Of a DNA stretch of 59,106 nt, positions 1 to 7,650 are shown piece by piece (within the stretch, counting starts at the first letter, position 1; each line of letters begins with the position of its first letter). The notes below the pieces were generated by a model. That model searched no databases. It worked only from the letters and a program-made list of their open reading frames with translations, and was not told the origin of the DNA. Origin of the DNA: Bacillus solitudinis (lineage in GTDB: Bacteria > Bacillota > Bacilli > Bacillales > Bacillaceae_D); NCBI RefSeq assembly GCF_002797395.1, contig NZ_KZ454943.1, positions 4,011,722 to 4,070,827 of the forward strand, given 5' to 3'. Position numbers and translations under genes: made by a program.

Positions 1-60
1 ATTTTATTATTTAAAAGTTGGAAAATAAAAACTAGAAAGTAAAGTATTGGTACTGAACAG

Positions 61-241
61 TACAAATATAATGCGCAGCAAACCTTATCTAACAGCTAAC
101 TTTGTGAAATAATACACTTAAACTATCGGGTGCGTTAGTTGAACAAAAAAACAGTTAATAAACATAAAAAAATGGCTCGGTTCGTATGAATTGAGCCATT
201 TAAATTTGTTACAAAATTGGGTGCAAATAAAGGTGCATATT
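61..241 (+). repeat. Dispersed intergenic repeat, long copy (abuts a broken gene)
   Basis: This is the longest copy of the repeat family. Its left part, about 61-130, is nearly identical to 53667-53740. Its right part, about 131-241, is nearly identical to 55931-56043. It contains the common box TTGTGAAATAATACACTTAA near 102-121 followed by CTATCGGGTGC, and a hairpin with arms AAATGGCTC and GAGCCATTT at about 170-202. The match to the 55.9 kb copy stops at about 241, exactly where the open frame of the following PLP enzyme begins. Seen directly in the sequence; function unknown. Confidence 0.85.
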
Positions 242-300
242 AAGTTGATATTGCAACTTGGAATAACTATCCAAACTCATTATGGCGTTATTTTGAAACC

Positions 301-1239
301 ATGCCATTCGCAAAAGATTCTAAGACATGGGAATCCGTGACAATGGGTGAAGGTCAATCACCTTTAATCGTTCTAGATCGTATGGAGCCAAATACGTATG
401 TAAAAGTTGATTATATGATGCCTACATTATCCTTTAAAGATCGAGGAGCCGTTGTTTTGATGACAAAGGCAAAAGAATTAGGGGTATCAAAAGTAATTGC
501 TGATAGTAGTGGTAATGCAGGAACGGCGATTGCAGCTTATGCAGCACGTTGTAACATTGCCTGTGATATATATCTAAGTGATGAAACTTCACCGAAAAAG
601 ATCGCTCAAATAAAAGCCCATGGAGCAACGATTAAAGAGATTCGTGGTACACGAGAGGACATTGCAGCTGCGGCACAAAAAGCAGTAGACGAAGAAAAAG
701 TTTTTTACGCAAGTCATGTGTATAATCCTTATTTTTATGAAGGAACGAAAACATATGCCTATGAAATTTATGAACAATTAAATGGTGCGCCTGATGCTTT
801 AATTATTCCGGTTGGAAACGGTACGCTTCTCTTAGGTGCGTACTATGGCTTTAAAGAGTTATTTGAAAATGAATTAATTGATAAAATACCGAAAATCGTT
901 GCCATTCAAGCGGAGAACTGTGCGCCTCTTGTGAAAACTTACCAAACCGGGGAGGAATCAGCACAACCTGTTACGAATAGAGGTACTTTAGCGGAAGGGA
1001 TAGCTATTGCTGCACCAGCGCGTTCCAAACAAATTTTAGAAGCTGTACGTAATACCAATGGTACGTTTATTGATATTAAAGAAGATGAGATTCTGAGTGC
1101 ACGAGTTAAACTGAGTGAGAAAGGATTTTATGTGGAAGTGACATCAGCAGTAAACTATGCTGGCTACATCAAGTATAAAAAGGCACCAGAAGAAAAAATA
1201 ATCATACCTCTTTGTGGTGCAGGTATTAAATCAAAATAA
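301..1239 (+). CDS. Threonine synthase-like PLP-dependent enzyme, 5'-truncated
   Basis: This is a fold-type II PLP enzyme of the threonine synthase / threonine dehydratase group. The lysine that would carry the cofactor is in LSFKDRG (about residues 43-49). A phosphate-binding loop SSGNAG (about 69-74) and a late glycine loop PVGNGT (about 170) are present. Family members of this kind usually begin with a short Cys-rich zinc segment, which is absent here. The reading frame is open back to a stop at 241-243 and reads family-like residues (DIATWNNYPNSLWRYFET) before the first ATG, yet no ribosome site precedes ATG 301. The upstream end coincides with the end of an intergenic repeat. I infer that the 5' end was lost by recombination or insertion at the repeat, so the gene may be inactive even though the catalytic core looks intact. 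The exact substrate is unknown. Confidence 0.75.
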   Translation: MPFAKDSKTWESVTMGEGQSPLIVLDRMEPNTYVKVDYMMPTLSFKDRGAVVLMTKAKELGVSKVIADSSGNAGTAIAAYAARCNIACDIYLSDETSPKKIAQIKAHGATIKEIRGTREDIAAAAQKAVDEEKVFYASHVYNPYFYEGTKTYAYEIYEQLNGAPDALIIPVGNGTLLLGAYYGFKELFENELIDKIPKIVAIQAENCAPLVKTYQTGEESAQPVTNRGTLAEGIAIAAPARSKQILEAVRNTNGTFIDIKEDEILSARVKLSEKGFYVEVTSAVNYAGYIKYKKAPEEKIIIPLCGAGIKSK

Positions 1240-1338
1240 CTGCGAGAATAACCTAGTGGTAGCCTACTATTTTTTGTGGATATTTTAATTTTCGTTGTTA
1301 GTACGGGTTTTAGAAGGATAAAATATTTAAGGTTATAG

Positions 1339-1395
1339 ATTGTGAAGAATGCCACTTAAGTAACGGATGCTTTAGTTTAACAAGCAAAAAGTAGC
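1339..1395 (+). repeat. Dispersed intergenic repeat copy
   Basis: The segment starting ATTGTGAAGAATGCCACTTA, followed by AGTAACGGATGCTTTAGTTTAA, matches the first box and the hairpin start of the repeat family. It lies between the PLP enzyme and the VOC gene. The hairpin arm is poorly preserved. Confidence 0.6.
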
Positions 1396-1522
1396 AATCA
1401 TAATCATTATCTTGATTTTTCACAATCGGGCCAGTTTGTTAAAGAGGAAAACTATTAAGCAATAGAGAAGAAATCTTAAGGAGATATAAGTGATAAATTT
1501 AGGAACATAGGAGGTATGGGAT

Positions 1523-1960
1523 ATGAAGATCCATCGAATAGATCATGTGGGGATAATCGTCAATGATCTTCCTGCTGCGAAAGCGTTTTTTCTTGACTTT
1601 GGTCTTGAAATGCTGGGGGAAGGAGAAGTGGAAGGCGAGTGGGTGGAGCGGATAATAGGGCTTCAAGACGTTAAAGAGGAAGTTGTCATGTTGCGAACGC
1701 CAGATGGTGACACGAATATAGAACTAGTAAAATTTCACTCGCCATCAGATGAAAATGGCATACAGCATCCTTTGGCAAATACTCTCGGTATCCGGCATAT
1801 TGCTTTTGCTGTTGAAGATATAGAAGCCCTTGTTACCAAATTGAAAAAGAAAGGCGCAGGACTTATTGGTGAGATACAAAACTACGAAAACGCTTATAAA
1901 TTATGCTACGTTCGTGGGCCAGAAGGAATTATTTTGGAATTGGCGGAGAAAATCAACTAA
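1523..1960 (+). CDS. VOC (glyoxalase/methylmalonyl-CoA epimerase-like) protein
   Basis: A 145-residue protein with one complete VOC fold made of two beta-alpha-beta-beta-beta modules. Candidate metal ligands are visible: His in RIDHVGIIV near the N-terminus, His in IRHIAFAVED at about residue 92, and Glu in GIILELAEKI at about residue 140. The spacing resembles the methylmalonyl-CoA epimerase / glyoxalase I side of the superfamily. The start follows GGAGGTATGGGAT closely. It stands alone between two repeat-containing gaps, so context says nothing about the substrate. The family also includes resistance proteins and dioxygenases. The fold is sure, the reaction is not. Confidence 0.85.
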   Translation: MKIHRIDHVGIIVNDLPAAKAFFLDFGLEMLGEGEVEGEWVERIIGLQDVKEEVVMLRTPDGDTNIELVKFHSPSDENGIQHPLANTLGIRHIAFAVEDIEALVTKLKKKGAGLIGEIQNYENAYKLCYVRGPEGIILELAEKIN

Positions 1961-2075
1961 TTAAGGGTGATTCATAGTAAAGGGTAACTTGTAATCAAAG
2001 TTGTTCAACAATACTGGATATATATTATTATTGTTTGAGATTGTAGAGAAATATTCTTAAGCGAAACGGGGTCAT

Positions 2076-2339
2076 TTGTTCAATACAATCATAGACGAAA
2101 TGATTTCTGAAGTTTATGTAGGTGAGCAAAAGGCAAAAATTTTTACGGTTGAAGGGGAAAAAAGGTTTCGGTATGCGATTAGCAACCAAGAGGATGTAAC
2201 AGAGCCAAAATTAAAAGAGATATTTGAGTATAGCTTAATGCATATGTGCTGGGCTAAAGAAAAGATAACGGAAGAACAGATTAGAATAATGAACCATTAT
2301 ATGTACATAGATAAGAGGCTGGGTCAAAATAGTAGATAA
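2076..2339 (+). CDS. Small hypothetical protein
   Basis: An 87-residue soluble, charged protein that I do not recognise. The frame starts at TTG 2076 after a GGGG stretch, a weak ribosome site. There is no signal peptide or membrane segment. The last codons run into the left arm of a strong terminator hairpin, so the stop codon lies inside the stem-loop. This overlap makes the exact 3' end unusual but not implausible. Moderately likely to be a real gene. Confidence 0.5.
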   Translation: MFNTIIDEMISEVYVGEQKAKIFTVEGEKRFRYAISNQEDVTEPKLKEIFEYSLMHMCWAKEKITEEQIRIMNHYMYIDKRLGQNSR

Positions 2340-2362
2340 TTTTGACCCAGCCTCTATTTTTT
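2315..2362 (+). terminator. Rho-independent terminator overlapping a gene end
   Basis: The arms GAGGCTGGGTCAAAAT (2315-2330) and ATTTTGACCCAGCCTC (2339-2354) form a 16-bp stem and are followed by a T-rich run. The left arm lies within the last codons of the preceding small gene. Confidence 0.85.
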
Positions 2363-2523
2363 TAATGAATTTAAGTGTCTAAACCTACACAGTTTTGCTT
2401 TACATTACAGTAGAGGAGGTTAGGCACCGTTTTCCCTTTAATTATGGCAAGAGACAGTAGATGCTTAAAATTATTGATAAGTTACTAGGACAATGAAGCT
2501 CTTTACACAATGACTTAGATTCA

Positions 2524-4050
2524 TTAAGAAGCATTATATTCTTCAATGATCATCTCTCCACCTTCGTTTTTCCATTCATCTATTGCCTTATCAAATCCAG
2601 CTTCATCAATCTGCCCTAATATATATTTATAAGTCGCATCTGAAATAATATTATATAATCTATCACCTTGACTTGTCTGTGTTTCTGAATCAAGAGTCGT
2701 TGTTGGATCGTTAATTAAGTAGTTTTCATTATCTTTTACTAATTCATTCGATTCTGATCTTACTTCATAATCTGTAATTCCTTCATAACTTCCATTCGTT
2801 TCGGGCTCTCCTATTAAAATCGATGTGTATGGTCTTACCTCGGCATCTAATTTTTCCAGTTCCTTGGATGGCACAGCACCGCCATCTTCTACCGAATAGT
2901 GTTCGCCTTCAATACCCCATTGAGTTAAATTTGCTATTTCTGGCGTCATTAAAGCATCAAAAAATCCTAGTATTTTTCTTAATTTTTCTTCAGATTCGAT
3001 TGAACTTTTAGGGAATAAAACTAAATTCCCATAACCAGGAATTGACCAAATCCCAAACTCACCATTCGGTCCTTCCACATAATTATTAACACCAAATTCC
3101 ACTTCAGGATTTAATGCTACTGCATCATTATAAAGGGTCCCTACATATTGCATATTCCCTACAAATATACCAGCAGAACCATTTTTCATAAACGCAATTT
3201 GGTCAATACTACTTGTAACTGGGAAATCTTGATTAATGTATCCATTTTCATGCATTCTTTTAAAGTAGTCCATGGTATCTTTATATTCATCAAACATAAA
3301 TTCTGGTAGTAGTTTTCCGTCTTTTTCGCCCCAATTATTAGGAACACCAAACCATGAAGCAACTGTCTTAAAGGCTCCGTAAACTAAATCGCCTCTGTCT
3401 GTCACACCAAAAGTATCATCTTTTCCATTTCCGTCAGGATCATCTTCTGTAAAGGCACGGGCCATTTCAAAAAATTCATCTGTAGTCGTTGGCTCGGATA
3501 AACCAAGATTGTCGGCCCAGTCTTTACGATAAATGTAACCTTGTCTAGATAATGGTCTACCTTGATACAAGGAATACAGTTTTCCATCAACGAGAGTATT
3601 ATTTAAAACTGTTTCTTTCAACTTACTTAAATTTTCAAATTCATCCATGTATGTACTGATTTCCCAAAACTGCTCATCTCTTATAGCCTCTTTGTATTGT
3701 GAAAATGTATTCTGATTCTTTAAAAATACAGCATCTGGTAGTGTATTTGTTGCAAATACAGTACTTAAGCGTTCCTCATAATTGTTATCAGGAACCCACT
3801 GGATGTCTAATTTTGTATTTGTTTTTTCTTCGATCAACTTCAAAACTCTATCCTTTGGTACCGATGGGCTATATAAATTAGCCATTAGTGAAAATTGAAA
3901 AACCTCATTTTTATCTGAATTGCTTTCAATTGAAACGTTTTCATTTTGAGTATTAGCATTTGAGGCGCTTTCATTTGAACAACCAACAACAACTGCAAAC
4001 AGAAATGAAATAAATACTACTAATGTGATTTTTCTTTTAAAATTTACCAT
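2524..4050 (-). CDS. Extracellular solute-binding lipoprotein (LplA/YtcQ-like)
   Basis: About 508 residues with a lipoprotein signal: basic KRK, a hydrophobic stretch, and a lipobox ending VVVGC at about residue 25, so it should be lipid-anchored outside the membrane. The body is a family 1 type solute-binding protein of the large LplA/YtcQ group. It has the acidic D-x-D-x-N-G loop (DDPDGNGKDDTFG, about 212-224) typical of these proteins. ATG 4050 is preferred over TTG 4053 because it is 7 bases from AGGAGG. An AraC regulator lies just upstream on the same strand. Unusually, no permease or ATPase gene is adjacent, so the protein must use a distant transporter, act only in sensing, or be a leftover of a lost uptake system. 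The ligand is probably an oligosaccharide (inference from family). Confidence 0.85.
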   Translation of the reverse strand: MVNFKRKITLVVFISFLFAVVVGCSNESASNANTQNENVSIESNSDKNEVFQFSLMANLYSPSVPKDRVLKLIEEKTNTKLDIQWVPDNNYEERLSTVFATNTLPDAVFLKNQNTFSQYKEAIRDEQFWEISTYMDEFENLSKLKETVLNNTLVDGKLYSLYQGRPLSRQGYIYRKDWADNLGLSEPTTTDEFFEMARAFTEDDPDGNGKDDTFGVTDRGDLVYGAFKTVASWFGVPNNWGEKDGKLLPEFMFDEYKDTMDYFKRMHENGYINQDFPVTSSIDQIAFMKNGSAGIFVGNMQYVGTLYNDAVALNPEVEFGVNNYVEGPNGEFGIWSIPGYGNLVLFPKSSIESEEKLRKILGFFDALMTPEIANLTQWGIEGEHYSVEDGGAVPSKELEKLDAEVRPYTSILIGEPETNGSYEGITDYEVRSESNELVKDNENYLINDPTTTLDSETQTSQGDRLYNIISDATYKYILGQIDEAGFDKAIDEWKNEGGEMIIEEYNAS

Positions 4051-4219
4051 CAATCATCCTCCTTAAATTTAATAAAATAATTGCTTAATTAAATGTTAAA
4101 TTAATCTTATCATGTGAACCTTCACATTTTTTGTTCCCTTTCATTCTTTTCATTAACATTTTTTCAGTTTAGAAAACAAAACCAGCCTTTTGAGCATATG
4201 AAAGTAAATCAACTCCAAT

Positions 4220-5065
4220 TTATCTTTTATTGTCTTCCCGAAATTGAGTAGGGGTGCGCCCGACTTCTTTTTTAAAGACGCGACAAAAATGTCCATGGTT
4301 TGCAAATCCAATATTTTTTGCAACATCATTTACTTTAATTTCTGTTTCCCGAAGTAGTCTCCTCGCTTCAATAATGCGTATAGTATTTAAATACTGAATT
4401 ATTTTAAACCCGGTTCCTTTACTAAATAAACGGCTAAGATAATTTTCGCTCCAATGAAATGTTTGAGCAAGTCTAGACAAAGGCAAATTGCCCCTAAAAT
4501 GTTCATGAATATATTTTATAATTGAAGAAATCAATTCACTATCTACACTTGTATTCTCCCTAGTTGTAGATAAGGATGCACTTTGTTGATAATACAACCG
4601 TTTACTAACAATGAGAAGTTGAGTCAATAAAGATTGAATATATAAAGAGCTATCCAGTTGATCGGTTACATATTCCTTTTGAATAGCTTTTAATAATTCG
4701 AGAAAAGGTTGTGTCTGGTCGTTTGGTACGTTAAGAATTGTTGGACCATTTTCAAATAAAAGATTTATTAAATAAGAAACTTCATTCGAAACGTAGGACT
4801 CATAGAAATTTAGCACAAAACGTTTATATTTAAATCCGGTTCCACATGTTTTGTGAAGAATATTTTTATTAATAAAGACTAAACTATTTTCATCAAGATT
4901 GTATTCTTGATGTTTAATAATATACTTTCGTTTTCCTTCGAGCAAAAAATAGATTTCATAATCATTATGTAAATGAAAAAGTTCCATTCCCTTCCGTGGT
5001 CCATTATTTTCAAAGTGAAAATAAAAGGAACGATCACGATGTGAAATACTGATTTGTTTAGTCAA
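4220..5065 (-). CDS. AraC-family transcriptional regulator
   Basis: A 281-residue regulator. The N-terminal half is a cupin-like sensing domain (HNDYEIYFLLEGKR at about 33-46, then a ...INKNILHK segment). The C-terminal 100 residues are a double helix-turn-helix AraC domain ending in the family signature VAKNIGFANHGHFCRVFKKE, then GRTPTQFR. The TTG start 5065 follows a GGGGG ribosome site. It is transcribed towards the adjacent solute-binding lipoprotein gene with a 169-base gap, so that gene is the obvious target. The effector is unknown but is probably a sugar, by analogy with AraC regulators beside LplA-type proteins. Confidence 0.88.
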   Translation of the reverse strand: MTKQISISHRDRSFYFHFENNGPRKGMELFHLHNDYEIYFLLEGKRKYIIKHQEYNLDENSLVFINKNILHKTCGTGFKYKRFVLNFYESYVSNEVSYLINLLFENGPTILNVPNDQTQPFLELLKAIQKEYVTDQLDSSLYIQSLLTQLLIVSKRLYYQQSASLSTTRENTSVDSELISSIIKYIHEHFRGNLPLSRLAQTFHWSENYLSRLFSKGTGFKIIQYLNTIRIIEARRLLRETEIKVNDVAKNIGFANHGHFCRVFKKEVGRTPTQFREDNKR

Positions 5066-5302
5066 TTCATTTACCCCCTTTTATAGTAGTAATATCAGAA
5101 ATGACTTGATATTGAGGACTGTGCCTCTTGGTTAAAGTGTCTTACTTCATCGAAATCTTACCTCTTCACTATTGCTTTTATTAAATATTTTTTATGTTAG
5201 TCACAATTGTACCATTCTCCTAAATGTAATTAATTCCTTCATAAAAAGGTGAAAAAGGAAGGGATTTATTAGGTATTCTTCCTTTAGAACCAAACTCAAA
5301 AA

Positions 5303-5331
5303 AGGAACCTAAAACACTGTTTTAGGTTCCT
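5303..5331 (-). terminator. Terminator after yjcZ-like gene
   Basis: The inverted repeat GGAACCTAAAAC / GTTTTAGGTTCC spans about 5304-5330. On the minus strand the stem is followed by a run of T, so it terminates the small minus-strand gene just to the right. Confidence 0.8.
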
Positions 5332-5340
5332 TGATATTTT

Positions 5341-5463
5341 TTAGTAAGCTCCGTAACCGCCAGACCAACTAGCACCGATAATTATGAGAAGAATAAAAAG
5401 CACTACAATTAACGCAAATCCTCCACCATAACCATATCCTGCTCCAGCTACTGCACCACTCAT
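5341..5463 (-). CDS. YjcZ-family small sporulation-type protein
   Basis: A 40-residue peptide. It has a Gly/Tyr-rich N-terminus ([15 protein letters not shown]), one hydrophobic helix ([16 protein letters not shown]) and a WSGGYGAY tail, which is the pattern of the YjcZ/YnfC group of tiny membrane peptides common in Bacillus. The start is preceded by an AAGGAG-like site and the gene is closed by its own terminator. Family members are linked to sporulation in Bacillus by annotation only; the molecular role is unknown. Confidence 0.85.
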   Translation of the reverse strand: MSGAVAGAGYGYGGGFALIVVLFILLIIIGASWSGGYGAY

Positions 5464-5560
5464 TTGAACAACTCCTTAATTTTTTTAGTGAAGATAACCT
5501 CACAATTACAATGTATGTTGATAAGAAACCTTTTGCTTGGATACGTACCCTAAATAGCCA

Positions 5561-5605
5561 AACAAAAGGAAATTAATGTTAAACTAAAGAGGTAGGTTTA
5601 TTTAA
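5561..5605 (+). repeat. Dispersed repeat, second-box copy
   Basis: The box GGAAATTAATGTTAAACTAA followed by AGAGGTAGGTT is the right-hand part of the repeat family. The preceding AGCCAAACAAAA is shared with the copy at about 32380. It lies about 95 bases upstream of the HXXEE gene, the same position relative to a following gene as several other copies. Confidence 0.75.
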
Positions 5606-5698
5606 GAAGATAGGTTAAAAAAGTTAAAGTAGATGATTATTGACGATTAATTGAAAGCAACAAATTTATATCCAACTATAAGTAGGGGAGAAAAATGA

Positions 5699-6118
5699 AT
5701 GTTACAGCTTGAGTTATATAATGCTATCTGGTTATTTGTAGTAATATTTATGCTTCATGATTTTGAAGAAATAATAGCTGTTGAAAAGTGGGCGATGAAA
5801 AATGTAAGCAGAATAAAAGGTAACAGCAATTGGATAAGTAAACAAATTTGGCAATTTTGGAATGTTAATTCTTATTCCTTTGCAAAGAGAGATGTTTTTA
5901 TATTCTTAACAATGTCTATCATTACCTTCATTAAAATCGAAAACTTAGAAAGTTCATGGAGTTCGATAATGTATCTATCATTTTTGATATTTGTATTAAT
6001 ACACAATGTAGCGCATGTTGTGCAAACATGGTTATTAAAAACATATACCCCTGGTCTTTATACAGCTATCTTTTTAGTAACTCCTTATACTATTTATTTG
6101 TTAAACAGATTAACATAA
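5699..6118 (+). CDS. HXXEE-domain membrane protein
   Basis: A 139-residue integral membrane protein with about four hydrophobic segments. It contains HDFEE at about residues 20-24, the defining H-x-x-E-E motif, and a second histidine pair in HNVAHVVQTW. The HXXEE family is a conserved membrane family of unknown function with putative metal-binding or hydrolase residues. The start follows GGGGAG at good spacing. Preceded by the second box of the intergenic repeat. Confidence 0.8.
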   Translation: MLQLELYNAIWLFVVIFMLHDFEEIIAVEKWAMKNVSRIKGNSNWISKQIWQFWNVNSYSFAKRDVFIFLTMSIITFIKIENLESSWSSIMYLSFLIFVLIHNVAHVVQTWLLKTYTPGLYTAIFLVTPYTIYLLNRLT

Positions 6119-6222
6119 TTAAGTGAGAATATAATTCGCAGCCTGTTGTACTAACTGGGGCTCCAATTTGTGGATAAATGGCAGAATTACTTAACAAAAA
6201 GTTCAAAAGGGGGATTGGGGAT

Positions 6223-6537
6223 ATGTTTGGTTTACTTAATCTTGGAAGTCTAGTGCTTGGACTAATGGCTTGGATACTTCCTATTGTTAATCTAACGAGA
6301 GATAACAAACAGGAAAATGAAAATTGGATTGCTCTATCGATTATAAGCATCAGTGCTTGCAGTATTTCGCTATGTTTCCAGATTTTTTATACCTATCATA
6401 AGGTAACGGTTGAAGATTGGGGTGCTCTTATGGACACAATGTATGCCGTGGCATTCGCTTCAGCAATACTTCTCATTGTAACTATAATATTAAATGCAAT
6501 TACATTGAATGTATATCGTCACAGAACAGCAAATTAG
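6223..6537 (+). CDS. Conserved small membrane protein
   Basis: 104 residues with three predicted transmembrane helices: LGSLVLGLMAWILPIV, ISISACSISLCFQIFY and a long C-terminal AFASAILLIVTIILNAITL. I choose ATG 6223 because it follows a purine-rich AAAGGGGGATTGGGGAT stretch; the frame is open upstream to 6178 but without a better site. Similar proteins occur in many Bacillaceae as hypothetical genes. No function is known and no enzymatic motif is seen. Confidence 0.7.
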   Translation: MFGLLNLGSLVLGLMAWILPIVNLTRDNKQENENWIALSIISISACSISLCFQIFYTYHKVTVEDWGALMDTMYAVAFASAILLIVTIILNAITLNVYRHRTAN

Positions 6538-6544
6538 GATGTAA

Positions 6545-6800
6545 ATTCCTGTTTGTGAAAGGGTGCACTAAACTATAGTGAGAGTATCTACAATAAGCAA
6601 ATACGCTGTGGGGGTGGTGTAAATCGTGATGCTTGAGTTGAATGAATACGGTGAGAATGCTTAATTATCATATAAGAATGGGGTAAGCTGACGAACTTCT
6701 GAATGTACGGACCTACACCTGCTATACATAGAGATGTGTATATCACCAAATTGTGAGGTTAGCAGTGGATGAGTAACCCTTACCTATCTGTATGAAGAAG
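6545..6800 (+). other. Gene-free region with nested stem-loops, possible structured RNA remnant
   Basis: No convincing reading frame. A TATACAT / ATGTGTATA hairpin (about 6723-6742) sits inside a CTGCTA / TAGCAG closing pair (6719-6724 and 6760-6765). The style resembles domain fragments of a group II intron or another large structured RNA, but I cannot match a defined core, and there is no reverse transcriptase frame here. Confidence 0.25.
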
Positions 6801-6881
6801 GAAGAGTAGTTTTAGAGATTATTATTTGCCTTATTATCAACACAAAGATAAAAGGATTAAAATTTGATGGGAGAAAGTTTA

Positions 6882-7394
6882 ATGTACATAAAAACAAAAA
6901 GGTTATTGATACGTGAATTTGAATTCAAAGATTGGGAAGCTGTTTATGAATACACATCAGATATTGACGTTATGAAATATATGCCAGAAGGGGTTTTTAC
7001 TGAAGAAGATACAAAAAAGTTTGTAAATAAAAACATAGGTGATAATGCTGAGAAATTTCCTGTTGTCACAATAGACGGAAATAAAACTATCGGGCACATT
7101 GTTTTTCATAAATATTTCGGCGATCATACTTATGAAATCGGATGGATATTTAATCGAATCTACCAAAATAAAGGGTATGCATATGAAGCAGCTCAAGCCA
7201 TTTTGGAATTTGGTTTTGAAAAAATGAACTTACATAGGATAATAGCTACATGTCAACCTGAGAATATTCCATCATATCGAGTTATGGAGAAGATTGGAAT
7301 GAGAAGGGAAGGCTTTTTTAAAAAATGTATTCCAAATGGTAATGAATGGTGGGATGAGTATTATTACGCTATTTTGAAAGAGGAGTGGAAATGA
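6882..7394 (+). CDS. GNAT N-acetyltransferase (RimJ/RimL type)
   Basis: 170 residues covering a complete GNAT fold of the Acetyltransf_3 (RimJ/RimL) kind. It opens with YIKTKRLLIREFEFKDW. The acetyl-CoA loop region is replaced by the NKGYAYEAAQAIL variant of the Q/R-x-x-G-x-G/A signature. It ends with the CQPENIPSYRVMEKIGMRREG segment typical of the family. ATG 6882 is chosen, 8 bases after GGGAG, rather than TTG 6864 or ATG 6867. The substrate could be a protein N-terminus, an amino acid or a small amine. It stands alone. Confidence 0.85.
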   Translation: MYIKTKRLLIREFEFKDWEAVYEYTSDIDVMKYMPEGVFTEEDTKKFVNKNIGDNAEKFPVVTIDGNKTIGHIVFHKYFGDHTYEIGWIFNRIYQNKGYAYEAAQAILEFGFEKMNLHRIIATCQPENIPSYRVMEKIGMRREGFFKKCIPNGNEWWDEYYYAILKEEWK

Positions 7395-7542
7395 GGAAAT
7401 CGAATTTCAAACCCTCAATAATTGGAATGATATGTATTGGTGTGTCAATGTAATGTTAGCTATTGTTTTATATCAATACATGTCAAGTAGTGCTCTATTT
7501 ATTACGCATATTTCATCTGCTGTACATTTCTTATTGTGTTAA

Positions 7543-7571
7543 CGGCGTTTCTGGAGCCAGCAGAAACGCTT
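7543..7571. terminator. Hairpin downstream of GNAT, repeat-like
   Basis: GTTAACGG is followed by a stem GCGTTTCTG / CAGCAGAAACGC and then TTATTTT. The arrangement of an AACGG lead, a GCGTTTC stem and a T run resembles the hairpin part of the dispersed repeat at 42306-42349. It probably terminates the acetyltransferase transcript. Confidence 0.6.
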
Positions 7572-7613
7572 ATTTTACTATTGTGGTAGTAGAGCTTAAT
7601 TCTTTGAAATGAC

Positions 7614-7644
7614 AAACGACATAATCTTAGCAACTATGTCGTTT
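7614..7644 (-). terminator. Terminator of the BCCT transporter gene
   Basis: The arms AAACGACATA and TATGTCGTTT are separated by 11 bases. They lie just beyond the stop codon of the minus-strand transporter gene at 7651. Confidence 0.75.
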
Positions 7645-7650
7645 ATAACA

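Noticed and set aside
1252-1276. Terminator after the PLP enzyme gene
   Set aside because: TAGTGG/CTACTA pairing is short with a mismatch; too weak to annotate although a T run follows.
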